Of a stretch of 13,891 nt of DNA, positions 11,190-13,543 are shown in pieces. The stretch covers positions 16,776 to 30,666 of the forward strand of contig MU646316.1 of NCBI GenBank assembly GCA_026770585.1, written 5' to 3'. The stretch is from Baffinella frigidus. Its lineage: Eukaryota > Cryptophyceae > Cryptomonadales > Baffinellaceae. Every line of letters starts with the position of its first letter. Positions within the stretch are counted from its first letter, which is position 1. The position numbers and the translations under genes were made by a program. The notes beneath the pieces were generated by a model. That model was given only the letters and a program-made list of their open reading frames with translations, searched no databases and was not told the origin of the DNA.

Positions 11190-12583
11190 ATGGAGAGAGA
11201 GAGAGAGAAGCCTGTTCGCCCAATTTGGTCAGCCCGGGGCGTTCGCGGTCACTCATTTTGAGCCCTCTCTGGACGCCTTACGTGTATGGACCGACGTCAT
11301 AAGTTCGATAAAAGTCACAAGTTCGATAAAAGTCGACTTTTATCGAACTTCTCTGCGCGAGACACCGTTTGATGGACGTGTTCACATGATACCATTCCTT
11401 CGAGGTGTTACTACACGGGAGAGCTACATGTCATTTTACGCCCTGCGTCAATCTATTATTTTTCCTTGAAATCCGCAAAAGTTGCTGGAAATGCCCATAA
11501 GTAATTGACTTTGATGGAAAAGTAACCGCAAGATATGCCTTCCGGTTGCCAGGATAAACCACCTAGTCCTCCCCCGTAGGAGTCGACCACTCAACACCAA
11601 TGGTGCTTCCTCATTTCGATGTCTGTTCCTCAGGCCACGGCGATGCGGCAGGCATTTCGAAATAACCCATACGGGGGTAATGCATAGCTCCTACGGTACG
11701 CAATGCCGTAGGGTCATAGGGGGTTCCTACGGATAAGTTGTCGGAAAGTCGTAACAACGTACACGCCTTGCAGCTGCACAAATGATCCTGCGAAGCTGCA
11801 CCCTAATTCCTAAACCTGAACCATAAAACTTGAACCCTGACCTCTGAACTCTGAAATCTCAACCCCAAACTCCACACCCTCGGGCCCTCCAACGACAACC
11901 CGGGAAATGCTTGCTCTGCAGATCCTTTCTGCAGAAGGGCGTTTCGTTGGGCTATGTTGGGTTGACGTAGTATTTTCATTTCCGGTGCGGGCTCGTTCTT
12001 GAGGCTCATAGACATTGTATCACTCAACTCAAGGCTAAAGGGCCTTTCCAGGACCTGTATCGAGAGTAATAAAGAAGAAGAAGAAGAAATCAGACCCGTA
12101 AGGACCTACAAGACGGGAGTTGGAGCTCGGTCGCTGATTCGATCCAACAAAAGGCCGCTACCCACACACCAAGTGACAGTCTGATCAAAGAGAGCGTTGA
12201 AGGTGTAGGGTTTAGGGTTTAGGGTTTAGGGTTTAAGGTTTAGGGGTCAGGGTTTAGAGTTTCGGGTTCAGGGCTTAGGGCTTAGGGTGTAGGGTTCAGG
12301 GTTCAGGGTTCAGGGTTTCGGGTTTCGGTTTTTGGGTTTCGGGTTTCGGGTTCAGGGTTCAGGGTTCAGGGTTTAGGGTTTAGGGTTCAGGGTTCAGGCT
12401 TTAGGGGTTTGGGGTCAGGGTTTAGGGTTTCGGGGTGAGGGTTTAGGTGTGGGTGTAGGGTTTAGGTTAAGGGTGTAGGACCTTCGCCGGGCGTAGTCGA
12501 GCGGGGATTGGCGCCGTTCTTGTAGTTGGGGTCTGCGCCCAGCCGGAGCAGGGCGAGGATCGCGTCGCTTGCGTTGCCTTGCA
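638..12583 (-). CDS. Multi-exon ankyrin-repeat protein gene (partial at both ends)
   Basis: Eight exons on the minus strand join into 681 nt, counting one base from an unseen upstream exon (about 227 codons): 12482-12583, 10690-10758, 9945-10003, 8652-8732, 6211-6345, 4908-4955, 3425-3517 and 638-730. Every junction has a GT donor and an AG acceptor, and the phases agree (1,1,0,0,0,0,0). What is seen: repeated GADP, GWxPxH, GWTPLH and GGQTPLD motifs, each completed only when neighbouring exons are joined. What is known: ankyrin repeats of about 33 residues form helix-turn-helix stacks that bind protein partners. What is inferred: a cytoplasmic or nuclear scaffold; the partner is unknown. The C-terminal part from exon 6 onward is not ankyrin and I do not recognise it. 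Introns are 0.7-2.7 kb and repeat-filled. There is no start codon, stop codon or promoter in the window. A decayed gene is possible, but the intact frames and consistent phases argue against it. Confidence 0.72.
737..815. mobile_element. Half copy of a TTAATAGGG-ended foldback element
   Basis: It matches one end of the full element at 12617-12775, sharing TTAATAGGG, then the GGGTAGTTAGGCCTACGG block and TTGCCTA. It starts seven bases upstream of the eighth exon's acceptor. The other end is missing or diverged. Confidence 0.6.
842..876. repeat. Perfect 14-bp inverted repeat
   Basis: GGACTACCTCAACA at 842-855 is exactly complementary to 863-876, with a 7-base loop. It overlaps the left end of the next element by three bases. 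Confidence 0.8.
874..1054. mobile_element. MITE-like element with CCACTTAGCAGCCA ends
   Basis: A 15-bp perfect terminal inverted repeat occupies 874-888 and 1040-1054. The interior holds a 32-bp tandem duplication around GGTACAAATTGCAATTC. A second, diverged copy is at 9606-9743 and an isolated end is at 5027-5040. It is non-coding. Confidence 0.75.
1116..1328. mobile_element. Foldback element, family with TATTGTCGAAAT ends
   Basis: The left end TATTGTCGAAATGGGCTTCG pairs with the right end, ending ATTTCGACAATA, with mismatches and a short indel. The interior motif TTTTATGCTATCTTAG and CCCACCCATAA recur at 7729-7790. Confidence 0.65.
1326..1446 (-). other. Exon-like fragment starting GNSDVVTPETDG
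   Basis: After GTGTAG the minus strand is open through GNSDVVTPETDGISLGG to a TAG stop at 1326-1328. A related fragment at 2108-2172 starts VGNSDVITQDG, and a shorter match lies near 5262-5276. It could be a decayed or alternative terminal exon. No partner exon or phase check is available. Confidence 0.25.
1572..1708. mobile_element. Palindrome-rich CCTACGG element, copy 1
   Basis: It contains CCTACGGTAGGCAATCCGTAGG and nearby GGTTCCTACGGATAAGGT. The same sequence occurs in reverse orientation at 7085-7223 and in forward orientation at 11651-11750. It is non-coding and dispersed. Confidence 0.65.
1791..1944. mobile_element. 122-bp insertion flanked by 16-bp direct repeats
   Basis: CAAGGTTATGAGGCTT occurs exactly at 1791-1806 and 1929-1944. 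Just inside, CAGAGGTTCC (1808-1817) and GGAACCTCTG (1893-1902) form a perfect inverted repeat. The direct repeats could be a long target duplication or a local duplication. Confidence 0.5.
1945..2557. other. Gene-poor stretch with weak exon-like fragments
   Basis: The minus strand has the VGNSDVITQDG fragment at 2108-2172. A segment at about 2370-2425 around TGATATATGACTCTGGG recurs in inverted orientation at 9046-9098; its minus frame reads PESYITEYTTVYEE, with no second exon to test it. Nothing else is recognised. Confidence 0.35.
2558..2689. mobile_element. Foldback element with 57-bp arms (GCTATCTTRGCCTCG)
   Basis: Arms at 2558-2614 and 2633-2689 are complementary with about nine mismatches and enclose an 18-base loop. 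Both include CACAAACACCAC, the outer GCTATCTT and the inner AGATAGCA. It is non-coding. Confidence 0.75.
2831..2930. repeat. 19-bp tandem repeat GACGAGCCATAATAGAACG
   Basis: About six full or shortened units run from 2831 to 2930. They end at the 30-bp palindrome. Confidence 0.85.
2927..2956. repeat. Perfect 30-bp palindrome containing TCTAGCTCTGCAGAGCTAGA
   Basis: The 30 bases from CGCTATC to GATAGCG are fully self-complementary around TGCA. They lie one base beyond the GTA of the donor in the partial copy of the seventh exon. The AGCTCTG core recurs at 2749 and at the ends of the 6890-7021 element. Confidence 0.8.
2957..2980 (-). pseudogene. Truncated copy of the seventh exon
   Basis: The minus strand reads PRAEDLYM before GTACGC, against PCAEDLYK before GTACCA in the main exon. 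Only the last eight codons and the donor remain. Confidence 0.6.
3001..3047. repeat. Perfect 16-bp inverted repeat TTGGTCACGTTACCGG
   Basis: Arms are at 3001-3016 and 3032-3047, with a 15-base loop. The outer sequence recurs at 3782-3794 (TTGGTCACGTAAC). Confidence 0.8.
3190..3279. mobile_element. 90-bp element with CCACGCCAGA ends
   Basis: CCACGCCAGA at 3190-3199 and TCTGGCGTGG at 3270-3279 are perfect inverted ends. Another CCACGCCAGAT start lies at 3154. Related ends occur at 5841-5991, 6626-6751 and 7534-7697. Confidence 0.6.
3281..3422. mobile_element. ACCACCAACC foldback element, copy 1
   Basis: Left arm 3281-3313 (ACCACCAACC then GGACCAAATCG) pairs with right arm 3391-3422 (CGATTTGGTCCG then GGGTTGGTGGT). 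Its right end stops at the base after the GT donor of the seventh exon on the minus strand. Confidence 0.75.
3425..3517 (-). CDS. Putative seventh exon (31 codons)
   Basis: It reads LNVHHAIGRTYILEWRKK and then HNLPRPCAEDLYK, between acceptor AGCTGTCAG and donor AAG/GTACCA, phase 0 at both ends. It is rich in basic residues and I do not recognise the family. A second frame is also open, but this one uses the GC-ending codons seen in the other exons. A copy of the last eight codons plus donor is at 2957-2980 (PRAEDLYM). Members of one foldback family lie immediately beyond both splice sites. Confidence 0.55.
3527..3658. mobile_element. ACCAACCCTCACAA foldback element, copy 2
   Basis: Outer arms are at 3527-3551 and 3634-3658. 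A nested inner pair at 3571-3590 and 3598-3617 has one mismatch in 20. It starts nine bases from the seventh exon's acceptor. It shares the GTGAGGGTTGGT end with copy 1. Confidence 0.75.
3951..4040. repeat. 21-bp tandem repeat inside 12-bp inverted arms
   Basis: GTTTAGATGGACGAATTCAGC occurs at 3973-3993, shortened at 3994-4011, and again at 4012-4032. ATTCGTGCGCTG (3951-3962) and CAGCGCACGAAT (4029-4040) are perfect inverted arms. Confidence 0.8.
4133..4325. repeat. 24-bp minisatellite (five units) between inverted arms
   Basis: Five 24-bp units (4161-4280) containing GGGGAAAAGGGCTCCAAGG are flanked by 31-bp arms at 4133-4163 and 4295-4325 with five mismatches. The 24-bp length keeps frame (GEKGSKVA on plus), but no plus-strand gene is supported. 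TACGGGTTCGTGGTG and variants recur at about 4113, 4362 and 4421. Confidence 0.8.
4379..4421. repeat. CT microsatellite
   Basis: Two (CT)n runs are separated by CGGA. Unlike most arrays here, the plus strand is the pyrimidine strand. Confidence 0.85.
4520..4868 (+). mobile_element. SINE-like retroposon with GAA-rich tail and 14-bp target duplication
   Basis: GGTGATGACCCGTT is duplicated exactly at 4520-4533 and 4855-4868. Between the copies lie a body of about 80 bp ending GAGAGTAATAA and a (GAA)n tail with CAA interruptions at the 3' end, an arrangement typical of a non-LTR retroposon. The body has a 10-bp inverted repeat, AGAGCCGAGT/ACTCGGCTCT. It shares AGGCTCATAGAC and GAGAGTAATAA with 11995-12080. 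No clear pol III box is seen. The insertion falls just past the sixth exon. Confidence 0.6.
4908..4955 (-). CDS. Putative sixth exon, His-rich (16 codons or longer)
   Basis: After acceptor CTGTGGGCAG the frame reads MFGVPHFRHGHLSAKQ to donor CAG/GTCAAG, phase 0. A longer form could run to a phase-2 donor at 4864, adding VKAAHWSKLDHWRNG, but that phase does not fit the next exon. A duplicate at 5076-5133 differs in this frame only by synonymous changes over the first 12 codons, which supports coding in this strand and frame. Two more acceptor-edge copies lie at 5300-5312 and 5363-5368. Not ankyrin; family not recognised. Confidence 0.5.
5027..5041. mobile_element. Isolated end of the CCACTTAGCAGCC element
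   Basis: GGTGGCTGCTAAGTGG matches the right terminal repeat of the element at 874-1054. No partner end was found nearby. Confidence 0.5.
5076..5133 (-). pseudogene. Duplicate of the sixth exon
   Basis: After acceptor GATCCGGCAG it reads MFGVPHFRHGHLTRVKWHLT. It could be an alternative exon (CGT/GTGAAG would be a donor) or a relic. The first 12 codons differ from 4920-4955 only synonymously. Shorter edge copies follow at 5300-5312 and 5363-5368. Confidence 0.45.
5526..5622. repeat. GAA microsatellite
   Basis: (GAA)n with GGA and CAA interruptions follows GGTTAACAAA. The GAGTAATAA motif is absent, so it is not clearly a retroposon tail. Confidence 0.85.
5671..5806. mobile_element. ATTACTACACAA foldback element, copy at 5.7 kb
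   Basis: Arms run from TCCGGGAAAATGTAT and GGCAACGAAAATTACT to the mirrored AGTAATTTTCGTTGCCGGA and TTTCCCCGGA. It is about 136 bp and non-coding. Confidence 0.75.
5841..5991. mobile_element. CACGCCAGG element with matching empty site
   Basis: The ends CACGCAGGGCT and AGCCTGGCGTG are inverted with one mismatch. The neighbouring duplicate at 6190-6205 reads CAGTCAGCAACCCGG with no element, while here CAGTCAGC and CAACCCGG flank it. A reverse copy lies at 7534-7697. Interior match: GACCGGACCTGGAATACCCT. Confidence 0.7.
6003..6056 (-). pseudogene. Truncated copy of the fifth exon
   Basis: It reads TDVLRHYMRRAADGAEPQ up to the donor GTGACC. Its upstream part is replaced by the ATTACTACACAA foldback that follows. 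Together with CTGTCAGCAACCGCGTGACC (5811 and 6170) it marks a local tandem duplication of about 350 bp. Confidence 0.75.
6056..6166. mobile_element. ATTACTACACAA foldback element, copy at 6.1 kb
   Basis: CGCAACGAAAATTACTACACAA mirrors TTGTGTAGTAATTTTCGTTGCCG across a short loop. The left outer arm is truncated where it meets the exon copy. Confidence 0.75.
6211..6345 (-). CDS. Ankyrin gene, fifth exon (45 codons)
   Basis: It is phase 0 at both ends, between acceptor GGTGAGCAG and donor CAG/GTGACC. It starts TPLDRMLKSRFVPDSD, so the previous exon's GGQ completes GGQTPLD, a strong ankyrin start. It then has a polar linker (SDASSQQSAYG) and a basic helix, YLTEVLRHYMRRAADGAEPQ. The lengthened loop between the helices suggests a capping repeat. 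A partial copy of its 3' part with the donor lies at 6003-6056; it differs by one synonymous change and an E-to-D change. The acceptor side abuts a 23-bp minisatellite. Confidence 0.8.
6362..6490. repeat. 23-bp minisatellite CATCCGAATCACACACCCCACAC
   Basis: About five diverging units lie next to the fifth exon's acceptor. They are C-rich on plus and G-rich on the transcript strand. Confidence 0.8.
6491..6625. other. Intronic stretch, little recognised
   Basis: It contains a short CCTAAACCCTAAACCCC telomere-like run at 6531-6546. Nothing else is recognised. Confidence 0.4.
6626..6751. mobile_element. 126-bp element with CCACGCCAGAGT ends
   Basis: CCACGCCAGAGT (6626-6637) and ACTCTGGCGTGG (6740-6751) are perfect 12-bp inverted ends. 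The interior has a smaller hairpin, AACCGTAT/ATACGGT. Confidence 0.75.
6752..6889. other. Intronic stretch with a dispersed repeat
   Basis: GGGCCTACTGTGGTCCAAAC with ACGATG is repeated at 8421-8446. No coding signal is seen. Confidence 0.4.
6890..7021. mobile_element. Foldback element with CCTAGCTCTGYCT ends
   Basis: Left ACACCTAGCTCTGTCTGA pairs with right AGGCAGAGCTAGGACA. It contains a smaller perfect hairpin, GGTCTCATC/GATGAGACC. The same end occurs alone near 2744-2760. Confidence 0.55.
7085..7223. mobile_element. Palindrome-rich CCTACGG element, copy 2 (reverse)
   Basis: It is the reverse complement of the element at 1572-1708, including GGCGCTGAGAACCCGAG and GGGGTTATTCGAAAT. Confidence 0.65.
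7228..7310. repeat. 18-bp repeat around CTGTAGAGATAGACTG
   Basis: There are four imperfect units here. Further units are at 7047-7068, 7963-8005 and 8606-8627, each near copies of the fourth exon's donor. Confidence 0.7.
7311..7440. mobile_element. Near-perfect 130-bp hairpin of the ATTACTACACAA family
   Basis: The termini TTATCCGGGGAAA and TTTCCCCGGATAA are perfect inverses. Arms 7321-7356 and 7385-7420 match over 36 of 36 bases around a 28-base loop. It looks like a recent MITE insertion. Confidence 0.85.
7466..7533. mobile_element. Half copy of the GGGTGGACG element
   Basis: ACCGTATGCAATACCGCAGGG, then GACGCCGGAAATAGGGCGTC, match the right half of the element at 8461-8589. Confidence 0.5.
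7534..7697. mobile_element. CACGCCAGG element, reverse copy
   Basis: It is the reverse complement of 5841-5991 in most of its length, sharing AGGGTATTCCAGGTCCGGTC, and ends in GCGTGG. Its flanks differ, as expected for a dispersed element. Confidence 0.7.
7727..7884. mobile_element. Partial copy of the TTTTATGCTATCTTAG element
   Basis: It shares TTTTATGCTATCTTAG, CCCACCCATAA and a right end near CTACAATAA with 1189-1328. The left terminus is missing, replaced by a fourth-exon donor fragment. Confidence 0.5.
7896..7960 (-). pseudogene. Frameshifted copy of the fourth ankyrin exon
   Basis: It begins CVETLLERV and then shifts frame at GCGGGTGCGG, where the main exon has GCGGGGCGCAG. The donor region GGCCAG/GTTC remains. 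It is not usable as an exon. Confidence 0.7.
8029..8073 (-). pseudogene. Second copy of the fourth ankyrin exon, joined to a GAA array
   Basis: It reads LERGTDPLVRTKQGGQ up to donor GTCCAG. Upstream (on minus) it is cut by the TAATAA(AGA)n junction at 8074. Confidence 0.7.
8074..8300 (+). repeat. GAGTAATAA followed by a long GAA array
   Basis: GAGTAATAAAGAAGAAG opens a 220-bp GAA/CAA/GGA array. The same opening occurs at about 4608 and 12063, suggesting a 5'-truncated retroposon tail. Its long open frames are polylysine, polyglutamate, polyserine and polyleucine artefacts. Confidence 0.75.
8344..8599. mobile_element. Composite GGGTGGACG foldback
   Basis: Outer arms 8344-8374 and 8569-8599 match over 31 bases with one mismatch. 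Inside, at 8461, a second left end (GAGGGTGGACGC with AATTCCGGCG) begins. A fragment of the fourth-exon donor is trapped at 8376-8396. A related element lies at 13688-13815. Confidence 0.65.
8652..8732 (-). CDS. Ankyrin gene, fourth exon (27 codons)
   Basis: It is phase 0 at both ends. The acceptor is a C-rich run ending GCGCAG and the donor is CAG/GTCCCG. The exon reads VWAHVKCVETLLERGADP and then LVRTKHGGQ, the second helix and turn of one ankyrin repeat and the first residues of the next. Copies or edge fragments lie at 7720-7726, 7896-7960, 8029-8073, 8390-8396, 8821-8848 and 8986-9020. This is the only copy with both junctions intact. Confidence 0.85.
8733..9030. repeat. Intron with repeated acceptor-edge copies of the fourth exon
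   Basis: Poly-G on plus followed by copies of GTGTGGGCNCACGTG occurs at 8821-8848 and 8986-9020, each preceded on minus by CAG. A weaker copy is near 8895-8917. A hairpin GGGGGTCGTG/CACGACCCCC lies at about 8747-8805. Confidence 0.65.
9031..9320. other. Intronic stretch, little recognised
   Basis: It holds the inverted copy of the TGATATATGACTCTGG segment (9046-9098) and the repeat GAGCGTCTTGTGAGA (9120-9148, also 8758). No coding signal is seen. Confidence 0.4.
9329..9412. repeat. 15-bp CTTGAACCAAGTCTC repeat between 17-bp direct repeats
   Basis: AAGGATCGAGGATGGAC occurs exactly at 9329-9345 and 9396-9412 and encloses about three and a half units. Confidence 0.8.
9513..9605. repeat. 35-bp repeat with GAGGCATCCGGGT
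   Basis: Three units of TTCTCYAGAGGCATCCGGGT are spaced 35 bases apart. They end at the left terminus of the next element. Confidence 0.75.
9606..9743. mobile_element. CCACTTAGCAGCC element, second copy
   Basis: It shares TGTGTCCATCTAA, CAAATTGCAAT, AAGGGGCTT and CCCGGAAATCCGGGG with 874-1054. The ends CACTCAGCAG and CTGCTAAGTG pair with one mismatch. Confidence 0.7.
9837..9940. repeat. CT/CA microsatellite after the third exon
   Basis: On the transcript strand it is a GA/GT tract beginning five bases inside the intron donor. Confidence 0.85.
9945..10003 (-). CDS. Ankyrin gene, third exon (59 nt)
   Basis: After acceptor GAGGTGCAG the exon begins GC, so the split codon becomes GGC with the previous exon's G. 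It reads ANVSIRSTESGWTPLHYAA and ends at GCG before donor GTGAGA. GWTPLHYAA is the near-perfect start of an ankyrin repeat. The donor is followed at once by GA-rich sequence. The next exon supplies VWAHVKCVETLL, which completes the repeat. Confidence 0.85.
10018..10152. repeat. 18-19-bp satellite ATAAGTCGACATTTCCAA
   Basis: About seven units alternate GTCGAC, GTCAAC and GTTGAC. They start about 15 bases from the third exon's acceptor. Confidence 0.85.
10288..10687. repeat. Compound GA/GC/GT microsatellite
   Basis: It is a 400-bp alternation of (GA)n, (GC)n and (GT)n. The (GC)n and (GT)n runs are alternating purine-pyrimidine. It directly follows the second exon's donor on the transcript strand. 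Confidence 0.9.
10690..10758 (-). CDS. Ankyrin gene, second exon (23 codons)
   Basis: It starts with GA after acceptor CTGAACGCAG and ends with G before donor GTGCTC. It encodes WAPIHRAAVYGLPRAIELLA and then AY. Joined upstream it gives GWAPIHRAAVYG, and joined downstream LLAAYGANVS, a full ankyrin repeat. The donor runs straight into a 400-bp CT/GC/GT array. A partial copy (APIHRAAVYGLP) sits at 10829-10860 beyond a 15-bp minisatellite. Confidence 0.82.
10766..10828. repeat. 15-bp repeat GGTTCAGGAGRAYGG
   Basis: Four imperfect units lie between the second exon and its partial copy. Confidence 0.75.
10829..10860 (-). pseudogene. Partial copy of the second ankyrin exon
   Basis: It reads APIHRAAVYGLP in the exon frame. 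Both splice junctions are lost. Confidence 0.65.
10907..11053. mobile_element. 147-bp MITE-like element with nested perfect hairpin
   Basis: The ends TAGCGAGGAGGCAAACGGAAC and GTTCCATTTGCCCCCTCGCT pair with two mismatches. Inside, arms 10957-10985 and 10987-11015 are perfectly complementary over 29 bases with a one-base loop. Confidence 0.8.
11127..11207. repeat. GA microsatellite
   Basis: (GA)n with GGGA and GATGGA interruptions. Confidence 0.85.
11319..11350. repeat. Perfect 32-bp palindrome centred on GTCGAC
   Basis: AAGTTCGATAAAAGTC and its exact complement abut. A direct copy of one arm lies at 11301-11316. Confidence 0.85.
11351..11650. other. Intronic stretch, nothing recognised
   Basis: No repeat family, exon or RNA gene was recognised here on either strand. 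Confidence 0.4.
11651..11750. mobile_element. Palindrome-rich CCTACGG element, copy 3
   Basis: ATTTCGAAATAACCCATACGG and the GGGGGTTCCTACGGATAAG type sequence match copies 1 and 2. Confidence 0.6.
11800..11880. repeat. Degenerate CCTGAAC/CCCTAAA-like tract
   Basis: Seven-base periodic CCTAA, CCTGAAC and CTCTGAA variants run here. They are opposite in strand to the TTTAGGG tract at 12206. Confidence 0.55.
11995..12090 (+). mobile_element. Second SINE-like copy with short GAA tail
   Basis: TTGAGGCTCATAGAC, ACTCAAGGCT and GAGAGTAATAAAGAAGAAG match the element at 4534-4640 in the same order. No target duplication was found. Confidence 0.5.
12206..12480. repeat. Degenerate TTTAGGG telomere-like array
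   Basis: Perfect TTTAGGG units at the start decay to TTCAGGG, TTCGGG and TGTAGGG over 270 bp. It ends exactly at the first exon's donor, so it is interstitial and intronic. Confidence 0.9.
12482..12583 (-). CDS. Ankyrin gene, first visible exon (34 codons)
   Basis: The exon follows the acceptor GAGAGCAG and starts with TG, completing a codon begun in an unseen upstream exon. It reads QGNASDAILALLRLGADPNY and continues through KNGANP to TTPGE. It ends with a single G before donor GTCCTA. ALLRLGADPN is the classic second helix and turn of an ankyrin repeat. The trailing G joins the next exon to give GEGWAPIH. Two truncated copies lie upstream, at 12791-12839 and 12992-13054; only this copy keeps an open frame through a donor. 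The donor leads directly into a CCCTAAA-like tract. Confidence 0.8.
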
Positions 12584-12616
12584 CTGCTCTCATCCAGGAT
12601 AATTATTTAATCAAAT
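12584..12616. mobile_element. Remnant end CATCCAGGATAATTATTTA
   Basis: It matches the left end of the foldback at 13171-13304 (CATCCGGGATAATCATTTA) and lies five bases from the first exon's acceptor. Confidence 0.5.
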
Positions 12617-12775
12617 TAATAGGGTCATGTCCTGGAAACTGGGTGGTCATGCCTACGGTATTGCCTACGGTAGGCCGTAGGGTTCCTAGGACCTAATGTT
12701 TCGTAGGACCCCCCGTAGGCCCCTAGGCAATACCGTAGGCCTAACTACCCGGTTTTCAGGCCGTTGCCCTATTAA
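12617..12775. mobile_element. Full TTAATAGGG foldback element
   Basis: Left TTAATAGGGTCATG with GCCTACGGTATTGCCTA pairs with right TAGGCAATACCGTAGGC and GCCCTATTAA. It lies between two copies of the first exon. A half copy is at 737. Confidence 0.75.
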
Positions 12776-12790
12776 AATGTAAAATGGGAA

Positions 12791-12838
12791 GCGCCCAGCC
12801 GGAGCAGGGCGAGAATCGCGTCGCTTGCGTTGCCTTGC

Positions 12839-12839
<1 letters not shown>
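12791..12839 (-). pseudogene. Truncated first-exon copy behind a CT tract
   Basis: It reads QGNASDAILALLRLG and stops at GGCGC. Its acceptor is a (CT)n run ending CAG. Confidence 0.7.

Positions 12840-12841
<2 letters not shown>

Positions 12842-12888
<47 letters not shown>
12842..12888. repeat. GA microsatellite
   Basis: It is a pure (GA)n run, a polypyrimidine tract on the transcript strand. Confidence 0.9.
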
Positions 12889-12891
<3 letters not shown>

Positions 12892-13166
12892 CTTCGAATC
12901 AAACCAAGCGAGAGTCGATTCAAATCAAATCAAGCGAGATTCAATTCAAATCAAAATACGTTAAGGTTGACAAAGTTGACTTTACGCGAGGGCGGGTTTG
13001 GGTCTGCGCCCAGCCGGAGGAGGGCGAGGATCGCGTCGCGTGCGTTGCCTTGCACTGCTCGCCAATTCAAATCAAACCAAGCGAGAGTCAATTCAAATCA
13101 AAACAAGCGAGAGTCAATTCAAATCAAAACAAGTCAAGTCAACTTTGTTAACTTTACGAGAGGGCT
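12889..13166. repeat. 26-bp minisatellite CAATTCAAATCAAACCAAGCGAGAGT
   Basis: Two blocks (12889-12996 and 13062-13166) each end in GTTGAC or GTTAAC, then ACTTTACG and GAGGGC. A third short block is at 13388-13442. The first-exon copy at 12992-13054 sits between blocks one and two. Confidence 0.8.
12992..13054 (-). pseudogene. Second truncated first-exon copy
   Basis: It reads QGNARDAILALLRLGADPN and then leaves homology. The acceptor GCGAGCAG is kept. It could be a tandem alternative exon. Confidence 0.6.
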
Positions 13167-13170
13167 GGTC

Positions 13171-13304
13171 TCATCCGGGATAATCATTTACATAAATGAA
13201 AAATGGGCAACGACATTTAGTACACACATTCTTTACTATAACGAGTATGAGCCTCCTGTGTAGCAATTTTGGTTCCCCATTTTCATTAAATTAAATAATA
13301 TCCC
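13171..13304. mobile_element. Diverged ATTACTACACAA-like foldback
   Basis: Left CCGGGATAATCATTTA with ATGAAAAATGGG pairs with right CCCCATTTTCATTAAATTAAA and ATATCCC. The core CACACATTC/TGTGTAGCAATTTT is weakly related to the 7311 element. Confidence 0.6.
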
Positions 13305-13543
13305 TTGAACTACTCGCCACGCCACGCAAGAGTCACTTCAAATCGAATAAAGTTAACTTTATCTGCGTTTGTTTTATCAGCCCTCAGCCCAATTCAAATC
13401 AAACCAAGTTAAAGTTAACAAAGTTGACTTAACGCGAGGGCTGGTTCGGCCCTGGGGTGCGAGCAGAAGGCTGAGCGGAAACCCTTTACAGAGCAAGAGG
13501 GGGTTGCACACTGTGCCGGGCTTTATCCGAGCCAGCCAGATCG
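13305..13543. other. Gene-poor stretch
   Basis: It contains AAAGTTAACTTT, the third 26-bp repeat block and an unassigned GC-rich segment (13445-13540). No exon joins were found. Confidence 0.35.

Noticed and set aside
11211-11330. Plus-strand frame LFAQFGQPGAFAVTHFEPS
   Set aside because: It is open and protein-like but isolated, next to a GA tract, with no splice partner or known domain.
12110-12150. tRNA-like TGATTCGATCC box
   Set aside because: It has no matching A box, anticodon arm or acceptor stem around it.
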